64,000 nt of DNA, taken from positions 124,001 through 188,000 of the forward strand of contig JAFEMH010002456.1 of NCBI GenBank assembly GCA_022495995.1, read 5' to 3'. The notes below the pieces were generated by a model that saw nothing but the letters and a program-made list of their open reading frames with translations, was not told where the DNA came from and made no database searches. Below are positions 23,759 to 37,372 of this stretch, in pieces; position 1 is the stretch's first letter; the number at the start of each line of letters is the position of its first letter. The DNA is from Adenophora triphylla var. japonica (Eukaryota > Streptophyta > Magnoliopsida > Asterales > Campanulaceae). A program made the translations under genes and the position numbers.

Positions 23759-25117
23759 CCCGTTCGTATGGTTAAGTTTGAATTAACATGCTAAGAAAAT
23801 TGATATAAATTGTTTATATGGTTTTTGCATGTTTTGTATGCGATAGTTTGATTGTTTTTGAAACAATATGCCTAAATCATGTTCTATTCACTTCGAATTA
23901 AATATGTTAAAAGTTGTTTATAAGATTTAATTGCTCTGTGATTAAGAATTGATTGAAACTGGAAATCTGCAAATCTGGTAACCTTGTGTCACACGACAAA
24001 GGAGGCCTGTGTCACGCGACAGAACATGCTTGTGTCACGCGACAAAGCTTGCCTCTGTCACGCGACAAAACTTGCCCAATCTGGGCAGAATCAGTTTGTT
24101 ACATAATCCTGCTAATCTGTGAATGTGTTTGCAATCTGATATGTTTATGTCTCAATCTGGATGCTATAAATTTCTGGAAATTAAGTTTATAGGGCTATGC
24201 TAGATTAATTCATTGTTTATGCATGCTTAGTTAATTAAAATATAATTTTATTAATTGTTGCGATGTATGAATTATGTGTTCTTATGTGTTAAGAACTTTG
24301 TTAGATGTTTAGTTGAAACATTATATTGTAATTTCCTGAATATTTAAATTGAAACATTAAAATTTTGGTTTTCTGATTGTTTATAAGAAACAAGTCATTT
24401 TATGCAAAATTTAAAGGAAACTGTTTATACAAAGTATTGATTATGTTGTAAATCAGAGCTGATTTCTGATTGTGCATGTCTAGGAGAGTTCTATCGAAGG
24501 AGAGATTTGGTACTTAAGTAGTCCTTGTGGCTCACCTATCTTCCTGGGAACTTACCTGGTGCGCGATTATGATTATCTTTGCTGATATGCTTATAATCTG
24601 CTTTAAAGAACCTTCATTTAACTTTTAAGTTCTTTATGCCAATTCATGATTAAAACAATTGAGACCACTCGGATAGTTTTGGGTGGGCTTGCCATAGCAA
24701 GGTACTTTGATTCTATTCGTTTGCGAGCAAGATGAGGAAATGGTGGTTCCTATACGTTTAAAGTGAATGAACTTAATTGGGTTATCAAAATGGTTTTGGA
24801 CCCAAGGCATAAGATGAGATTAAAATATGCTTAGACATATGATATCTTAAATAAATCTCATAAAAGATCTAAGAGTCATATATGTGATATGATTGATGTT
24901 TCTACCTAATTAATTTAGTATTGAGCGGTTTGCCATAGCAAACTTGAAATTAAATTAAAGTTGGATCTTAGCCCATTAAATGTATATTATGCTTATTTGC
25001 ATTGAAAGGTGTATAATTTAGTGGGAGCATTTATTTTCATGTAAATGCATTATACTTCTCATATAATATGTTTGCTCATATGTGTTCATATTTTATGTAT
25101 ATCTTTTTGTAGAATAA
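23759..25117 (+). other. Untranslated leader of element A with 23-bp repeat
   Basis: No coding frame. Four copies of TGTCAC(A/G)CGACA start at 23987, 24010, 24033 and 24056, exactly 23 bp apart. Each can fold as TGTC-4-GACA. Related CGCGACA and CGTGCGACA words also occur in the LTR near 23260 and 23296. Confidence 0.8.
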
Positions 25118-25923
25118 ATGACATCAAACAATAATCATCTGTCACTACGATCTGTCCTTGAGAAGGAAAAGTTGGAAGAGAATGGTACAAACTATATGGA
25201 TTGGATCCGTAGCGTGAGAATTGTTCTCAGGCAAGAGGAGAAATTGTACGTTCTTGAGGAACCTATTCCACTCCGAACCCGCCGCCAATGCTACTAGGGC
25301 AGTGAAGGATCAATATCTGAAGCATAAGCGTGATGCTACTGATGTTGGTTGCCTCATGCTCTCCGCCATGTGCAAGAGCCTTCAAAAGGATCTTGAGCAC
25401 TTGGGGACAGTTGATCTAAACAATCGACTGATGGAAATGTTCCATGTTCAAGCAAGGCAAGAAAGGTATAACACAGTTAAGGCCCTAACCTCATGCAAGA
25501 TGAGTGAAGGACAAGCTGTTGGTCCCCATACTCTAAAGATGAAGGGCCACATCGAACATCTTGAGAGGCTCGGTTTTACGATTAGCCAAGAGTTGGCTAC
25601 TGACATGATATTGAATTCATTGCCCGAAGGTTTTAGTAATTTCATAATGAACTATAACATGGGGGGCATGAATAAGAACCTTTCCGAGTTAGTTCAAATG
25701 TTGAACACTGCGGAAACCAATATTGTCACGAAGAAACCCGATCAAGTGTTGATGGTTAACAAGGGGAAGGGTTTCAAGGGTAAAGGAAAGGCAAAAGTTG
25801 CTAATCCTAAGGCAAATGTTGCCAAACCCAAAGAGGGTGCAAAACCCAAAGAGGCTAAGCCCAAGTCCCAAGAGGACGCAGTCTGCTTCCATTGCAATGA
25901 GATTGGACATTGGAGGAGAAACT
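25118..25923 (+). pseudogene. Element A gag, frameshifted and split
   Basis: The ATG at 25118 starts a copia gag (WIRSVRIVLRQEEKLYVLEEP). A one-base shift near 25265 moves the frame, after which 218 residues read on with the usual UBN2-type block (LNSLPEGFSNFIMNYN) and a Lys-rich linker. The zinc knuckle CFHCNEIGHWRRN stops one residue before its last Cys, because element B inserted there. The missing Cys codon is found at 39868, on the other side of B. Confidence 0.85.
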
Positions 25924-27373
25924 TGTTGGTCCCAAAGGTGCAACAAGAGTATGAAAATAGCTAGAGGGGGGGGTGAATAGCTGTATAAAAATTTCTACTC
26001 TTTTTGAAAATTTAACCTTGGCTTACTTGGGCTGAAAGTGTGGTCAAGTAAAAACCAACTTTCAAGCTTAGTAAAATGCACAGCGGAAGTTTCTAAGTAT
26101 AAAAGCTTAGTAGTAAAAGGGGAGTGTGGTCGACCGCAAAAGTGAAAGTGTGGTCGACCGCAAGGTTGAAAATAAGCTTAGGCAGATTTGTACTATAAAC
26201 ACAATTCAATATGGTGTTGGATAACTATGAAGATCAAACACAAGAAATAATATGAAAGATTAAGAACTTGAAATGTAAAGTGCAGAAAGTAAATGACACG
26301 ATATTTGGAGAGGTTCAATCGTTAAAGATTTACGTCCTCTACCAAGATGGTTAGTCTTGGATTTTCTAAGGGAGATAGTATATTTGATTTGAGTAGCTGT
26401 TACAAGGAATACAAAGTGAGAATCAAACAATCTCAAATCTAACTATCTTTTTCTATGAAGCAAATCCTAGACAATAACCAGTGTATGTGTGTGTGTGCAA
26501 GATTCAAGAGCTCTTTATAATATGAAGAGAGAGCTTAATGAATCTATGGTGTTACAAAGGGCTTGAGAGATTTTCTGGGTTGGATAATCTTGAAGGCTTG
26601 TAAGTGTTTGAAGATTCAAAGAAATCTGGAGATGGTAAGCTTCAACACTTTGATAATTTCGACGTCTCTCTTTTTCTCAAGCAATGTTGTTTTTTTTTTC
26701 ATGCTTGAACACAAGGTGTATTTATAGCCTTGGGATGAAGATAGCCGTTGGAGTTTCGTGTTGAGCAAGCTTCAAGGACAATGTGCTGTTGATGTATAAT
26801 TGGAGCACGTGTCCTTTTTGTCTCCATATTGCAGAGTTAGTGGCAAGGTGGTATGCTGGTATGTCCTTTGTACGAAATAACCCAACTGTCACTAATTTGA
26901 ATTTGAAACAAATTCTGCAACGGTAAATTTCTCTGAGTTAACTCTGAGTTTTGATCAGAGTTAAATTCTCAATCTTCAATTCGATGAAGAGCGGTCTGGC
27001 AAGCCATGCGGTCTGGAATGAATTGCGGTTGGCATGCTGAGGCGGTTGGCAAGAGGATGCGGTTTGGACATTGATGCGGTTTGGCATGCGGTCAGCCGTG
27101 AATGCGGTTTTGGAAGCTTCTTGCTTCATGGCGCGGTCCTTTCTTCGGTCCAAGATGCGGTCGGCCGCAGTTCCAGTGAAAGGCCATAGATTCTTTGAGA
27201 ATCATTTTAACCTAGAATGACCTACTCAAGCCTAAGTAATAAAATGGACTTAACTATATTTGAAGTTAGTAAGACTTCATACATTATGTCCTATAGTCCA
27301 TATAAAGTAAAAATAGGTGATGGTATCAATCAAATTAAGTAATAGGAGGGGTTCATAGTAAGCATACCCAACA
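25924..27373 (-). repeat. 3' LTR of element B
   Basis: 1,450 bp; on the plus strand TGTTGGTCCC...ATACCCAACA. It carries GTGTGGTCGACCGCAA twice near 26128-26165 and about ten GCGGT words in 26990-27170. A (GT)n run at 26481-26497 marks the site where the partner LTR received a TRIM. Confidence 0.9.
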
Positions 27374-27392
27374 ATCTCCCCCTATTTGATTG
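27374..27392 (-). promoter_or_regulatory. Polypurine tract of element B
   Basis: On the minus strand AAATAGGGGGAGAT directly precedes the 3' LTR. This is the expected plus-strand priming site. Element D has the shorter AAATAGGGAGAT at the same place. Confidence 0.8.
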
Positions 27393-28000
27393 AGACTATT
27401 ACCTACTATAACAAAGGCTAATTCATTGTACTTGGTAAGAACATGTCCAAATAATTTTAAGAATGGAAAATCATGTCCCAAGTCAATGCACACACTTAAG
27501 CCTAAGTCATAGATTTCTAACTTCCTATAAAGATAAAAGAATTTCATATTGGGAAGTAAGAAATAATCATTTAGTGCATTCAATGATGTTCAACATGAAG
27601 TGCATGAATGCGTTTAAACTAAATGGATGAAACATGCATAAGTATGGGAATGTGAAGGATAGGTTATATGCATGAGTCAAAAATAATGCAATCATTATTC
27701 TACAAACAAGTAGTTTGAGTGAATAAAGTTTTAAAAACCATAATGATGCATTTAGAGAGATTAAAATTGTTGCTTACACTTTCAAAAGTTTAACAAAAGA
27801 AGGAAGCAATAAACAAAAAGGCTTCCAGAAAGTCTTCATCAATCTTCTTTCTTCAACGCAAGTCATATGAATCATGGTCACGAACGACGACGTAATTGTT
27901 GACTCGCCGGATCATCTTGAGGAGCCGGAGCCGGGGAAGGTCTTCAGCCATGTAAAATGCAGAGGCTTCAGCCCCAATGGCTTGGAGAACTTTCTTCAGT
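27393..28000. other. 3' untranslated region of the element B accessory gene
   Basis: No frame is supported. Around 27890-28040 the sequence still reads like decayed tail of the accessory gene. Confidence 0.45.
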
Positions 28001-31000
28001 TCAGCTTTCCTTGTTTGCGGTTTGAAGTGCGGCCAGATGATTCTCTATATTCAGAAAGTTACCTCTTGAGGAGTTAGTGAGAATGTCAATTCTTGAAGTT
28101 TGAAAATCAATGCGGTTGGAATGAATTCCCAAGCTTTGAGTCAGACTCTTGAATCTTTCTCCTAATACTGTAAAGGCAGCATTTACAGAGATGTCAATAT
28201 GGTCTTCAACTTTCTTGATTCTTTCAATAACATTAGTTTTATCCAGAGCCATTGCCTTGGATAATTCATCAACCACAAGTTTCATTTCATAGGATAAGCC
28301 ATGTAAGAGAGCTTGAGTCAAGGTCCTCATAGCTTCTTTGATGAAATCTTGGGTGATGGATTCTGGAGAAGGAATGAAGGGAGTGATGGGAGCAGCTTGG
28401 CTTGAGCTTGTGCCAGTATGACCAGACATAATGTCTTTTAAGGCCTTTTTTATGAGAACACTCTCCCTCTTAATGGTGTCAATCAATAGGGAGGGAAGAG
28501 CATCAATTTTGGTATGAAGGCTTTTGTGAGTCGCAAATGTAAGTGATTGAGATTTGATGAGTTGGGAAATCTGGGATTGATTGTCAAGCCGGATAGAGGT
28601 CAAGGTTTCAATGGACTCGGAGGATTTTGTTAAGGTCGGTGTTTTGAGGAGTCTCTTGAGAAGGGTGAGGGCCGAGAGGAGGAGTAGGCCCACCGCGGTT
28701 GACAAAGTGCGGCCGATTGAGGTTCAGTGGAAAATTGGGTCTTTGCCAATTGTAGTATCCTCTTTTGGCTCATTTCCTTGGTCACAGCAGCCTTCTTCAT
28801 TTACATCAACATTAACCCCTTCAAAGACGCAGGTTTTTCAAAACCTTCTTCAAGCCGCTTGTCATCATCGCAACCACCTTGGTTCTTGTTATCACCATAT
28901 CCTCCCCGAATAGATGGAATTGAATCAACCAACCCATCGATACTTCGACATCGTAATCATCAAGACCCAGTCAGCAATGGTTTGACTAACATTGACAAGT
29001 CTTGGCCTTTTCTTTCGGGAGAGGATTGATCATCAGTTATTTTCCTTTTCTCCCCCTGAGAAGTAGCACCAAAGAGATGATTGAAAATTTCCTGTTCTTT
29101 CAAGGTAGAGGGGGTTGGAGTTGGAGAGATGATAGGAGATTTTGGCTTGGGTTCATTTGACTTGGATGGAATTGGAGAGTTTGGCTTAGTGACTTTAGGA
29201 GCTGGGGCACTGAACTTAGTGAGCTTCACAGGCTTGGATGGTGCGGTCGACCGTGAAGTTACGGTTGACCGTGGTTTTTCAGATTGAAAAGAGGGTTTAG
29301 CAATGCTTGGCTCTTGAATCTTGATTCCACCAGGTCTTCTTGGTGGATCAATGAAGGAAGCTTTCTTCTTTGGAAGATCAATAGCTTTATCCTTTCCCTT
29401 GGCTTTTCTAGCCACCTCCTCAATCCTCGTGTTCCTTGACTTTCTCAACACAATCATCTCTCGGTTAGTTTCTTCGTCCTTTCGTAGGCACAAACTCTTC
29501 TTGGGGATCCTTTTTCCAAAACCGAATATACAGCTTCATTGTCAAACTTTGTTCAAAATCTGCATTGTCTTTCTTGTGAATATCTTGGCCTTTGGAATTT
29601 CAAATTGAAGTTCTTGATGCCCGGCAATGTATTTGCCAATCCTCTCGCCTTGAGCCGAATGAGGGAAATGAGTCCGGTATGAGTTCTCGTACTTGTTGTG
29701 ACCAAGAAATTTCATTCTTTTGATATTCAAGAATACCGATTATCGACGTTGAAAGATGATTTTGGGCCAATGGAGTTTCTTACCAAGAAAAATAGCCGCA
29801 GAGATCTTCCACCGATCATTGTTGAAGTTTGCTAGATTTCCAGCTTTTGCGTAAAAGGAATGTCCAACAAGATGGCCGATATGGTACATTAGCTCATCAA
29901 AAGTTTTTCTTGGAGTAGTTGTAACAAAGAAGCACTCCCAATTAATGATACAGAGAGGTCATCTAATTCATTCCGATCTAGCTCCATTGGGTCGCCCCGT
30001 TGATTGGCATGTTAAGAACAAAAGCTATGTCTTCATAGTCAATATCCAAGGGAATTCCATTAATTTGGGTGCTGATTATTTTGATCCTTCTACCCTTATC
30101 ATCTTTCACAGTCAGATCTCTGGCATGATGAAAGAACTGATCCACCAAAGCAGGTACATGGATTGATTGTTTCATATCAAAGAGGGGCATGACTCCAGAC
30201 TTCTTAAATACTTTCAGCAAAACTTTGCCAAGAGCATCTTGAGCCAGATCTTTGCGGTCAATAACCCACCCATGAATAAAATGACTAGTATTCTGCAATG
30301 ATAGAAAAAGTTAAAAAAATATATGTAAGTGCGGTTGACCGTAGTTTCATAGATTGAGGTCGACCGTAATATGGGGAGAAGGAGCAAGGTTCATGCGGTC
30401 GACCGTAAATCATGCGATCAACCGTGAATTTTTGGGTGAAAACATGTAAGTAAAATTTTCAAGCAAAAATTTTGGATTAAACAGGGTTAAACAAGATTAA
30501 TCAAAATTTTAACCAAAATATATGGAATTTACCAGAAATTCATATGAACATTTGAAGAACATGAAGAACTTGAAGAACACAATTTGCAGATTTTACAGAG
30601 CATGTATAAAAAATCATTTATTCTTGCTTTTAATGTAGGGAATTTCATTTAAACCAACAAAAATGTATGATTTAACTCAAATAAAATGCAGAAATTGAGT
30701 TCAAAATCCTAAAAACCCGAAAGTTAGGTTAAACATGGTTCTTCATTTTGAGTCATCAAAACACCATCCAATCATGAAATAAACAATAGCTATGAGTTTC
30801 TAAGTAATAATCGATCAAGGATAAGCAAAACTTCAAGCAAATAGCAACACAAAATGGTATTTTATGAAACTGGGTTTCCCGTTTTTCCGCCATTGACGAG
30901 CGAGTTTTTGAAATTCAAAAATCAAAAGGTTTTTTGGAAAAATGACTCACCATTATCACGAATTTGGATATACTGGATTCACTCTTTGATTCCTCTGAAG

Positions 31001-31034
31001 TATTTTGAGTTGAATCCGATTGAGAATGAGACAT
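28001..31034 (-). pseudogene. Element B accessory (post-pol) gene, spliced, broken
   Basis: Minus strand. Exon 1 is 31034-30951 (28 codons, start MSHSQSDSTQNTSE) with donor ATG|GTGAGT. The acceptor TTGCAG|AATACT gives exon 2 from 30292. Exon 2 opens with a domain alignable by eye with the element D protein (FI.G..I....L..DALG, SG..PLF...QS...P..VD). A Lys/Pro/Ser-rich linker (29493-28960) and a Ser/Thr-rich coiled-coil end (28705-28001) follow. Reading frames change several times, so no protein is made from this copy. Position after RNase H matches the envelope-like gene of Sireviruses, but no signal peptide or membrane segment is evident. Function unknown. Confidence 0.7.
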
Positions 31035-31640
31035 TTTATAGAGAGAATTTTTAGAGAGAGAAAGTAGAGAGAGAAAGAAGAAGACGAAGAGAAGTACTGA
31101 GGTGCAGGTGACATGGAAGGATAGGGAAGTGGAGAAGTGGAAACGGAGGTTATGGAGGGAGGTTAGTGCACAGTAATGTCCTTTGTGTAAGAGGATAGTC
31201 CTTTTGTCTTCACTATGACAGCCAATGGGGGCTGAACATGTGGCATTTTTTAAAAAAAATATTTATCCTATAAAAATTTGATTTAAATAAATACGAGGGA
31301 AAAATAATTGCAAAAGTACCCTTGTGCAATTATCTTGTCCTAATATGGACAAGTCCCAGACAACACAAAGAGTTAGAACACTTACCTGGTGTCCTTAATA
31401 ATACGGCTAAGTATGACTATTATGAGCCAAACGGTTGACCGTATTGAAGACTTCTATAAAGCCTAGAAATGAGATGGATATGAGACACATGCATGCTAAA
31501 ATATAATTTGCGGTCGATAGTGTATTTGAATAGGCTTGATGCGGTCGATCGTGAATTGAATAAGCTTGGTGCGGTCGACCGTGAAATGGTTTGAGCCATT
31601 TTCATTGACCTGTCTTTGAGCATGAACTTGAAACACACAA
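31035..31640 (-). other. Spacer between RNase H and accessory gene of B
   Basis: Non-coding. It holds three GCGGTCGA(C/T)(C/A)GTG copies (31503-31580). In element orientation its last 80 bp are a pyrimidine-rich TCTCTCT leader directly before the accessory ATG, as in element D. Confidence 0.6.
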
Positions 31641-34600
31641 TTTGTTAGTTAAAAAAAATAAGGACAAGTTTTACTTGAGTTCTAACATACCCATTTCTCC
31701 TCTTAAGAACACGAATCTCTTGGAGTCTAGAGCTTTGGTAAGAATGTCTCCGCAATTTGATTGTCGCACCAATATACTCTAAATGAATGTTACCTTTTTC
31801 AACATGATCCTTGAGAAAGTGATATTTGATATCGATGTGTTTGGTTTTAGAGTGCATAACAGGTTGTTTGATACCGCAATGGCCGATGTATTGTCACAAT
31901 AGATTGGACAATTTCCTTCATGAATGCCATAGTCAACTAGTTGTTGCTTCATCCACAAGATTCGACAACAAAGAGCCTCCCAGAAAGCCGATGTATTCAG
32001 CCTCCGTTGTTGAGACAGACACTCGAAGCTTGTTTCTTGCCGGCCCATGTAACAAGTCGATTTCCAAGGAAATGACAAGTTCCACCGGTGCTCTTCCCGT
32101 CGATTGTGCAGCCGCATAATCTCGCATCCGAGAAACCCGTAAGATCAAAAGATGGTTCTTTGGAATACCAAAGTCCAAGGTTAATAGTCCCGCATAGATA
32201 ACGAATAATACGTTTTACATCTATAAGGTGTGCTTCTCTAGGGTCTCGCTGATAGCGAGCACAAACACAAACACCGAACATGATATCCGGTCTACTAGCG
32301 CTAGATATAGTAAGGAGCCAATCATACCTCTATACAAAGTTTGATCAACTTTCTTACCTTTCAAGTCTTTGTCTAACTTGTTACCTGTAGCCATAGGAGT
32401 GTCGTATGCTTTTGCATTTTCAAGTCCAAATTTCTTGATTAAGTCTTTAGTGTATTTTGCTTGGTTAAGGAAGATGCCTTCATCACATTGTTTGATTTGG
32501 AGCCCAAGGAAGAAAGTGAGTTCTCCCATCATGCTCATCTCAAATTTGCTTTTCATGAGCTTCTCAAAACGCTTACACAAAATTTCATTAGTAGAGCCAA
32601 AAATGATATCATCAACATATATTTGAACAAGTAGTGTATGATCATTATATTTGGCAATGAAAAGAGTTGTGTCGATTTTACCTCGTTTGAACCCCTTTTC
32701 TAAAAGAAATTTAGATAGAGTATCATACCATGCTCTTGGAGCTTGTTTGAGTCCATACAAAGCTTTTTGGAGTTTGTAGACATGATCAGATGTTTATTGT
32801 CTTCAAATCCAGGAGGTTGTGCAACATAGACTGTCTCTTGAAGTTCACCGTTGAGAAATGCACTCTTCACATCCATTTGATAAAGCTTGAATCTTTTGAA
32901 GGAGGCATAAGCTAAGAAAATTCTTATGGCTTCAAGTCTTGCAACGGAGCGAAGGTTTCGTCGTAATCGATTCCTTCTTCTTGTCTATATCCTTGTGCAA
33001 CCAACCTTGCTTTGTTTCTTGTGATGCTTCCATTCTCATCCATCTTGTTTCTAAACACCCATTTTGTACCAATTACTCCTTGATCCTTCGGGTCTTGGAA
33101 CTAAAGTCCAAACTTTACATCTTTCGAATTGGTTGAGCTCGTCTTGCATGGCTACAACCTAACTTGAATCTTGGAGTGCTTCATCAACTTTCTTTGGTTC
33201 AATTTGAGATATGAATGAAGTGTATTCATCATAGTGAGAACTACTTGTTTGAACCCAGAGAACAAATCACCAATGACATTATCAATTGAGTGATCTCTAA
33301 CCTCATGAATTTCTCGGAGGTAAGTCCGGGTTGAGTTGTTTGTTGTTGAAGATCTTCAATAGGTACATCATTTGAGCTATCAAAGTAAGTGAGTTGAGGA
33401 ATAGGCTCAATGGAATTTATGGGGTCGATTCAACCGCATCATCTTCGAATGAACATCTTCGCAGGGAATCTCCGATGTTGGATTTGAGAAATTTGGTGCG
33501 GTTGACGTTGATGGATTTCCTTGAGTTGAGTGATTTTCTGATCTAGGGGCATTTTGAGGGGGGTTACCTATCTCAGTAGGCTCAGAAAAATCATCAGCAA
33601 CATTTGGAGCCAAATGTGGCTCAAGGAGAGAATGTTCATCAAAAGTAACATGAACAGATTCTACTATCTTTAAACTATTTTTATTAAAAACACGAAAAGC
33701 TTTAGAATGTTTGGCATACCCAACAAAGATACCTTCATCTCGCTTTAGGAGCGAATTTACCTCGATGCTCCTTTCCATTGTATAGAATAAAGCATTTGCA
33801 TCCAAAAATTTTGAAGAAGGCTATGTTGGGGGTTCTCCCTCTCCAAAGTTCATATGGAGTTTTGTTGTAGGTCTTGTTGATGAGAGATCTATTTTGAGTG
33901 AAGCAAGCCGTGTTGGTAGCTTCAAATTTCAAAAGTATTGTGGTAGCTTGGCTTCAGCCGAGCATTGTCTTACCAAATTTCGATCAACGTTCTATTCTTT
34001 CTTTCCACAACTCCATTTTGTTGTGGAACTCCAAAGAAGAGAGAAGTTATGATCAATACCATGGTCGTCACAAGATCGAGCTACACCGTTATTTTTGAAT
34101 TCTGTTCCATGATCTCGATCTAACACTAACGATGTCATCTTCTTTTTGTGTTTGGAGTCGTCTAAAGAGTGAGGTCAAAATATCATAACAATCATCTTTG
34201 GAGATCATCATTTCGACCCATGTATATCTTGAGTAATCATCCACCACAACTAAAGTATATTTATTTCCTCCAATGCTTGCGATGGTGACAGTCCAAACAT
34301 ATCGATGTGAAGTAGTTGCAAACATCTTGAAGTTGAAGGCACAGCCTTGCCGGAGAAAGATGCCTTGGGTTGTTTGCCAAGTTGACATGCGGCGCACTTC
34401 TTGTCGTGGTGATCGCCTACTTTGGGTAGACCACGAACTAGACTTTCTCTTCCAATCTTAGATAGATACTTGAAGTTCGATGACTAAGTCTTTTGTGCCA
34501 CAACCAACTATTTTCACTCACACTTTTTGCTACAAAACAAAGATTAGTAAGATTGCAAGCGTAATTAAAATCGATAATGTAAACATTACTCTTACGAATC

Positions 34601-35394
34601 CCTTTGAGCAAAGTGACTCCGAATGTGCCATCTTTGATAAAGCAATTTGCCAAGTAAAGTTGCAAAGGCAATCCTTTGTCACAAAATTGAGATATGGAGA
34701 GAAGATTATGCTTGAGTCCTTTGACTAGAGATACTTCTTTTATAGTTAGATTTCCTTTTCGAATGACTCCATATCCAATCGTCTTTCCTTTGTTGTTATC
34801 CCCAAACGTTATCGATGGACTATTTTCTTCACGGACATCTTTCCAAAGAATGTGATATCTCCTGGCCATATGTCTTGAATGTACCACTGCCGAGATACCA
34901 TTCATTTGAATTTGCCTTGGAAGATCCAAACATGAAGCAGAGGACCCGAAAAATAAACATTTAAGCACGAGGTCCCCTTTATTCTTTTGGGTCCTAGGGT
35001 TAGCACCTTTTAACAACCCACACTGTTTGACCGAAGGCGGATTATGTCTTCGAGCATTAGGTGTGAATCTTAAAAGGCTTTCAAGAGTGACCATAACCAT
35101 CACACACGTAACAATGATGAAAGCTACAAATATCATGTGTTTTTACTAACTCTTTACTTTTCTTAAGAGTTGCATGCGGTTTGGGAGCAAAGTGATTTTA
35201 GCTTTGACAAAGGGAACTGCTTTTGGCTTGACTACGTATTTTCTAGGAGCATTCTTCTTGCTTTTGAAGGCAGGAGGAATGGTTGAAGAAGAAGGGCGGT
35301 CACCCTTGCAGCTGCCAAAGACCACCAATTCCACCGTAAGTGGTTGGAGTAGGGATGCGGCCAACTCCATAAGCCATGTTCTCCGAATCATCAA
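31641..35394 (-). pseudogene. Element B pol: protease, integrase, RT, RNase H
   Basis: Minus strand, broken into many short frames. The integrase core is at 34397-33735 (YTLVVVDDYSRYTWVEMM, then YELWRGRTPNIAFFKIFGC). RT is at about 33200-32221, with [17 protein letters not shown] in two phases and YVDDIIFGSTNE intact. RNase H-like remains are at 32281-31700 (STGGTCHFLGNRLVTWAGKKQ, TTEAEYIG). Frame changes occur about every 200-500 bp. The order integrase before RT identifies Ty1/copia. Closest relative in the window is element D pol. Confidence 0.85.
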
Positions 35395-37298
35395 TCTCAG
35401 AATCCTTTTCTTTTATCTGAGAGTCCTTCCTATACTTTGGGTAGACATAATTGAAATTATGCTGTCCTTTACCCTTAGGATTAGCATGCTTCCTCTTAGG
35501 AATTTCATTAGTTAGTTTTGAAATCTCCTCATCATTTTCACTATCAGATGCACACTTCTCTTCTTCACCGGATCCAAAACCTATACCCTCCTTAATTCCA
35601 TTGGAAATTTGGGAGTCTATGATTTGATCCGAGGTGGATTTTGACTTGAGCCACCCATCAATAATCTTTTGAAGATCGTTGATTTGGGTAACCAGGTCAT
35701 CATTGCGAAGTTGAAGTGCAGCAACCTTAGTTTCAAGGATGAGGTTTTGATCTGCAAGAGGAGTCATACTTTTGATTTGGCCCTTAAGATTTGAAATTTC
35801 GGACCTCATCACAGTTTTCTCCGTCTTGAGTTGAGAAATTTCATCGGTTGATAGTGATAGAGCTTTCTTAACATTTTCAAACCTTTGGATCATCACTTCA
35901 AATTTTTAAACATCTCTTCTTGATCCATGGGGGAAATCTCATTAGCCCTTTTTGGGATTGACTTAGTTTTTGAAGGTGCTATATTTTTGGATGGAAAGAT
36001 GGGGCGAGAAAATGAACAATTTCCAATCTTGGTGCTTGGAGTGAGGTCAAAATTGCTATAGTCCACACTGCTAGCCACAAGCTTGGTTTTCTTTGAAATC
36101 ACCTCATTCCTCTTTTTGAGCGACTCATCGTGAACTTCATCTTCTGAGTCACTAGAAGCATCCTCAAGAATGAGGCGTAGATTTACCTCTTCGGTACTCT
36201 CATCGCCGTCTTCATCGTAATCGCCCGATCCAAGTTGCAAGTTCTTTAGAATTCTCTTCTTCTTCAAAGAACCATTCCCTTTTGTTGAGAAAATTTCGAA
36301 GGGAAAGTTTTCTTTTTCAAATACTCATATTTGGGTTGAGGACACTCGAAGCAAAATGACCGGCTTTCTACAATTGTAGCAAACAAGGTCACTCTTTTCT
36401 TTGAGTCACTCACCCTTGAAGATGTTGCTGGATATTTGCTTTTTGAAAAAGGTTTTGAATTTTTACGAAATTTTTGAAAACGTTTTACAAACATGGCAAA
36501 GTCCTCATCGTCCATATCGATGAGAGAAGAAGTTGAAATACTAGGATCTGAGGTAGGCTTTGAGGGTTTCTCCACATGATCAACAACAGACATAGAAAGT
36601 GATTTTCCCTTTCCCTCGACTTCTTCAATATGTTGTAATTTTAACTCATAAACTTTAAGGTTTGCATATAAATTACTAAGAGTCCATGTATTTAATTGTT
36701 TTGAATCTTCGAGGGAAGTTGCTTTGTGCATCCATTTGGATCCCAGAGCAGAAAGGAATGTCATGTTAATTTCTTTATCAGTTAAAACTTTACCTAGAGA
36801 TAAGCAAGCATTTACTACCTCAACATAGCGATCGTAGGTTTGACGTAGAGATTCATTGGGTAGTCTGTTGAAGCTGTTGTATCTCCTTTCAATTTCAAAT
36901 TTCTTGCTTTCCTTGCATTGATCATCACCTTCGAGATAGTTTTCAATAGAGTCCCACATCTCCTTTGCAGTCTTGCATTTGAGTACCTTCTGATAGGTTG
37001 AAGTGGGTAATGTTCCGGAAATGATATTTCTGGCTTTGCTATCCAATGCAACATACTTTCTTTCTTCGTCAGTCCATTCTGTCTTCAGCTTTTTGACTTC
37101 AGGAACTTCGGTATTGGTAGTTGCATCAGTATTGGCTTTCATTGGAACAAAAGGTCCGTCGTTGATACAATCAACTAGCCTTTCATCTATTGACTCTAAA
37201 TGAATTCGCATTCGAGCTTTCCAGATATCGAAGTGATCTTCATCCAACATAGGAATGTGTGAATAGTTAATCGTTGCCATAGCTTTTGAAGTTGCCAT
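35300..37298 (-). pseudogene. Element B gag, frameshifted at the zinc knuckle
   Basis: The ATG at 37298 starts a 344-residue frame (MATSKAMATINYSHIP...FDIWKARM). It runs through a gag core (LRQTYDRYVEVVNACLSLGK, NMTFLSALGSKW) to the first CCHC knuckle, where one lost base shifts the frame. Downstream frames at 36267-35893 and 35896-35300 continue an acidic/Ser-rich region and a coiled coil (ISNLKGQIKSMTPLADQN) like the one in element D. The long C-terminal gag extension with a coiled coil fits Sirevirus gag. Not functional as it stands. Confidence 0.85.
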
Positions 37299-37357
37299 GA
37301 CGAATCGGCACCCAAGCCGTTAAGCTTGAAAACAGAGAATAGTTTTATAAAGGTGTT

Positions 37358-37372
37358 TGGCTCGATACCACT
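37358..37372 (-). promoter_or_regulatory. Primer-binding site of element B, altered
   Basis: On the minus strand the LTR is followed by AGTGGTATCGAGCC. Element D has AGTGGTATCAGAGC here, so one base has been lost within the initiator-Met complement. Confidence 0.7.
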
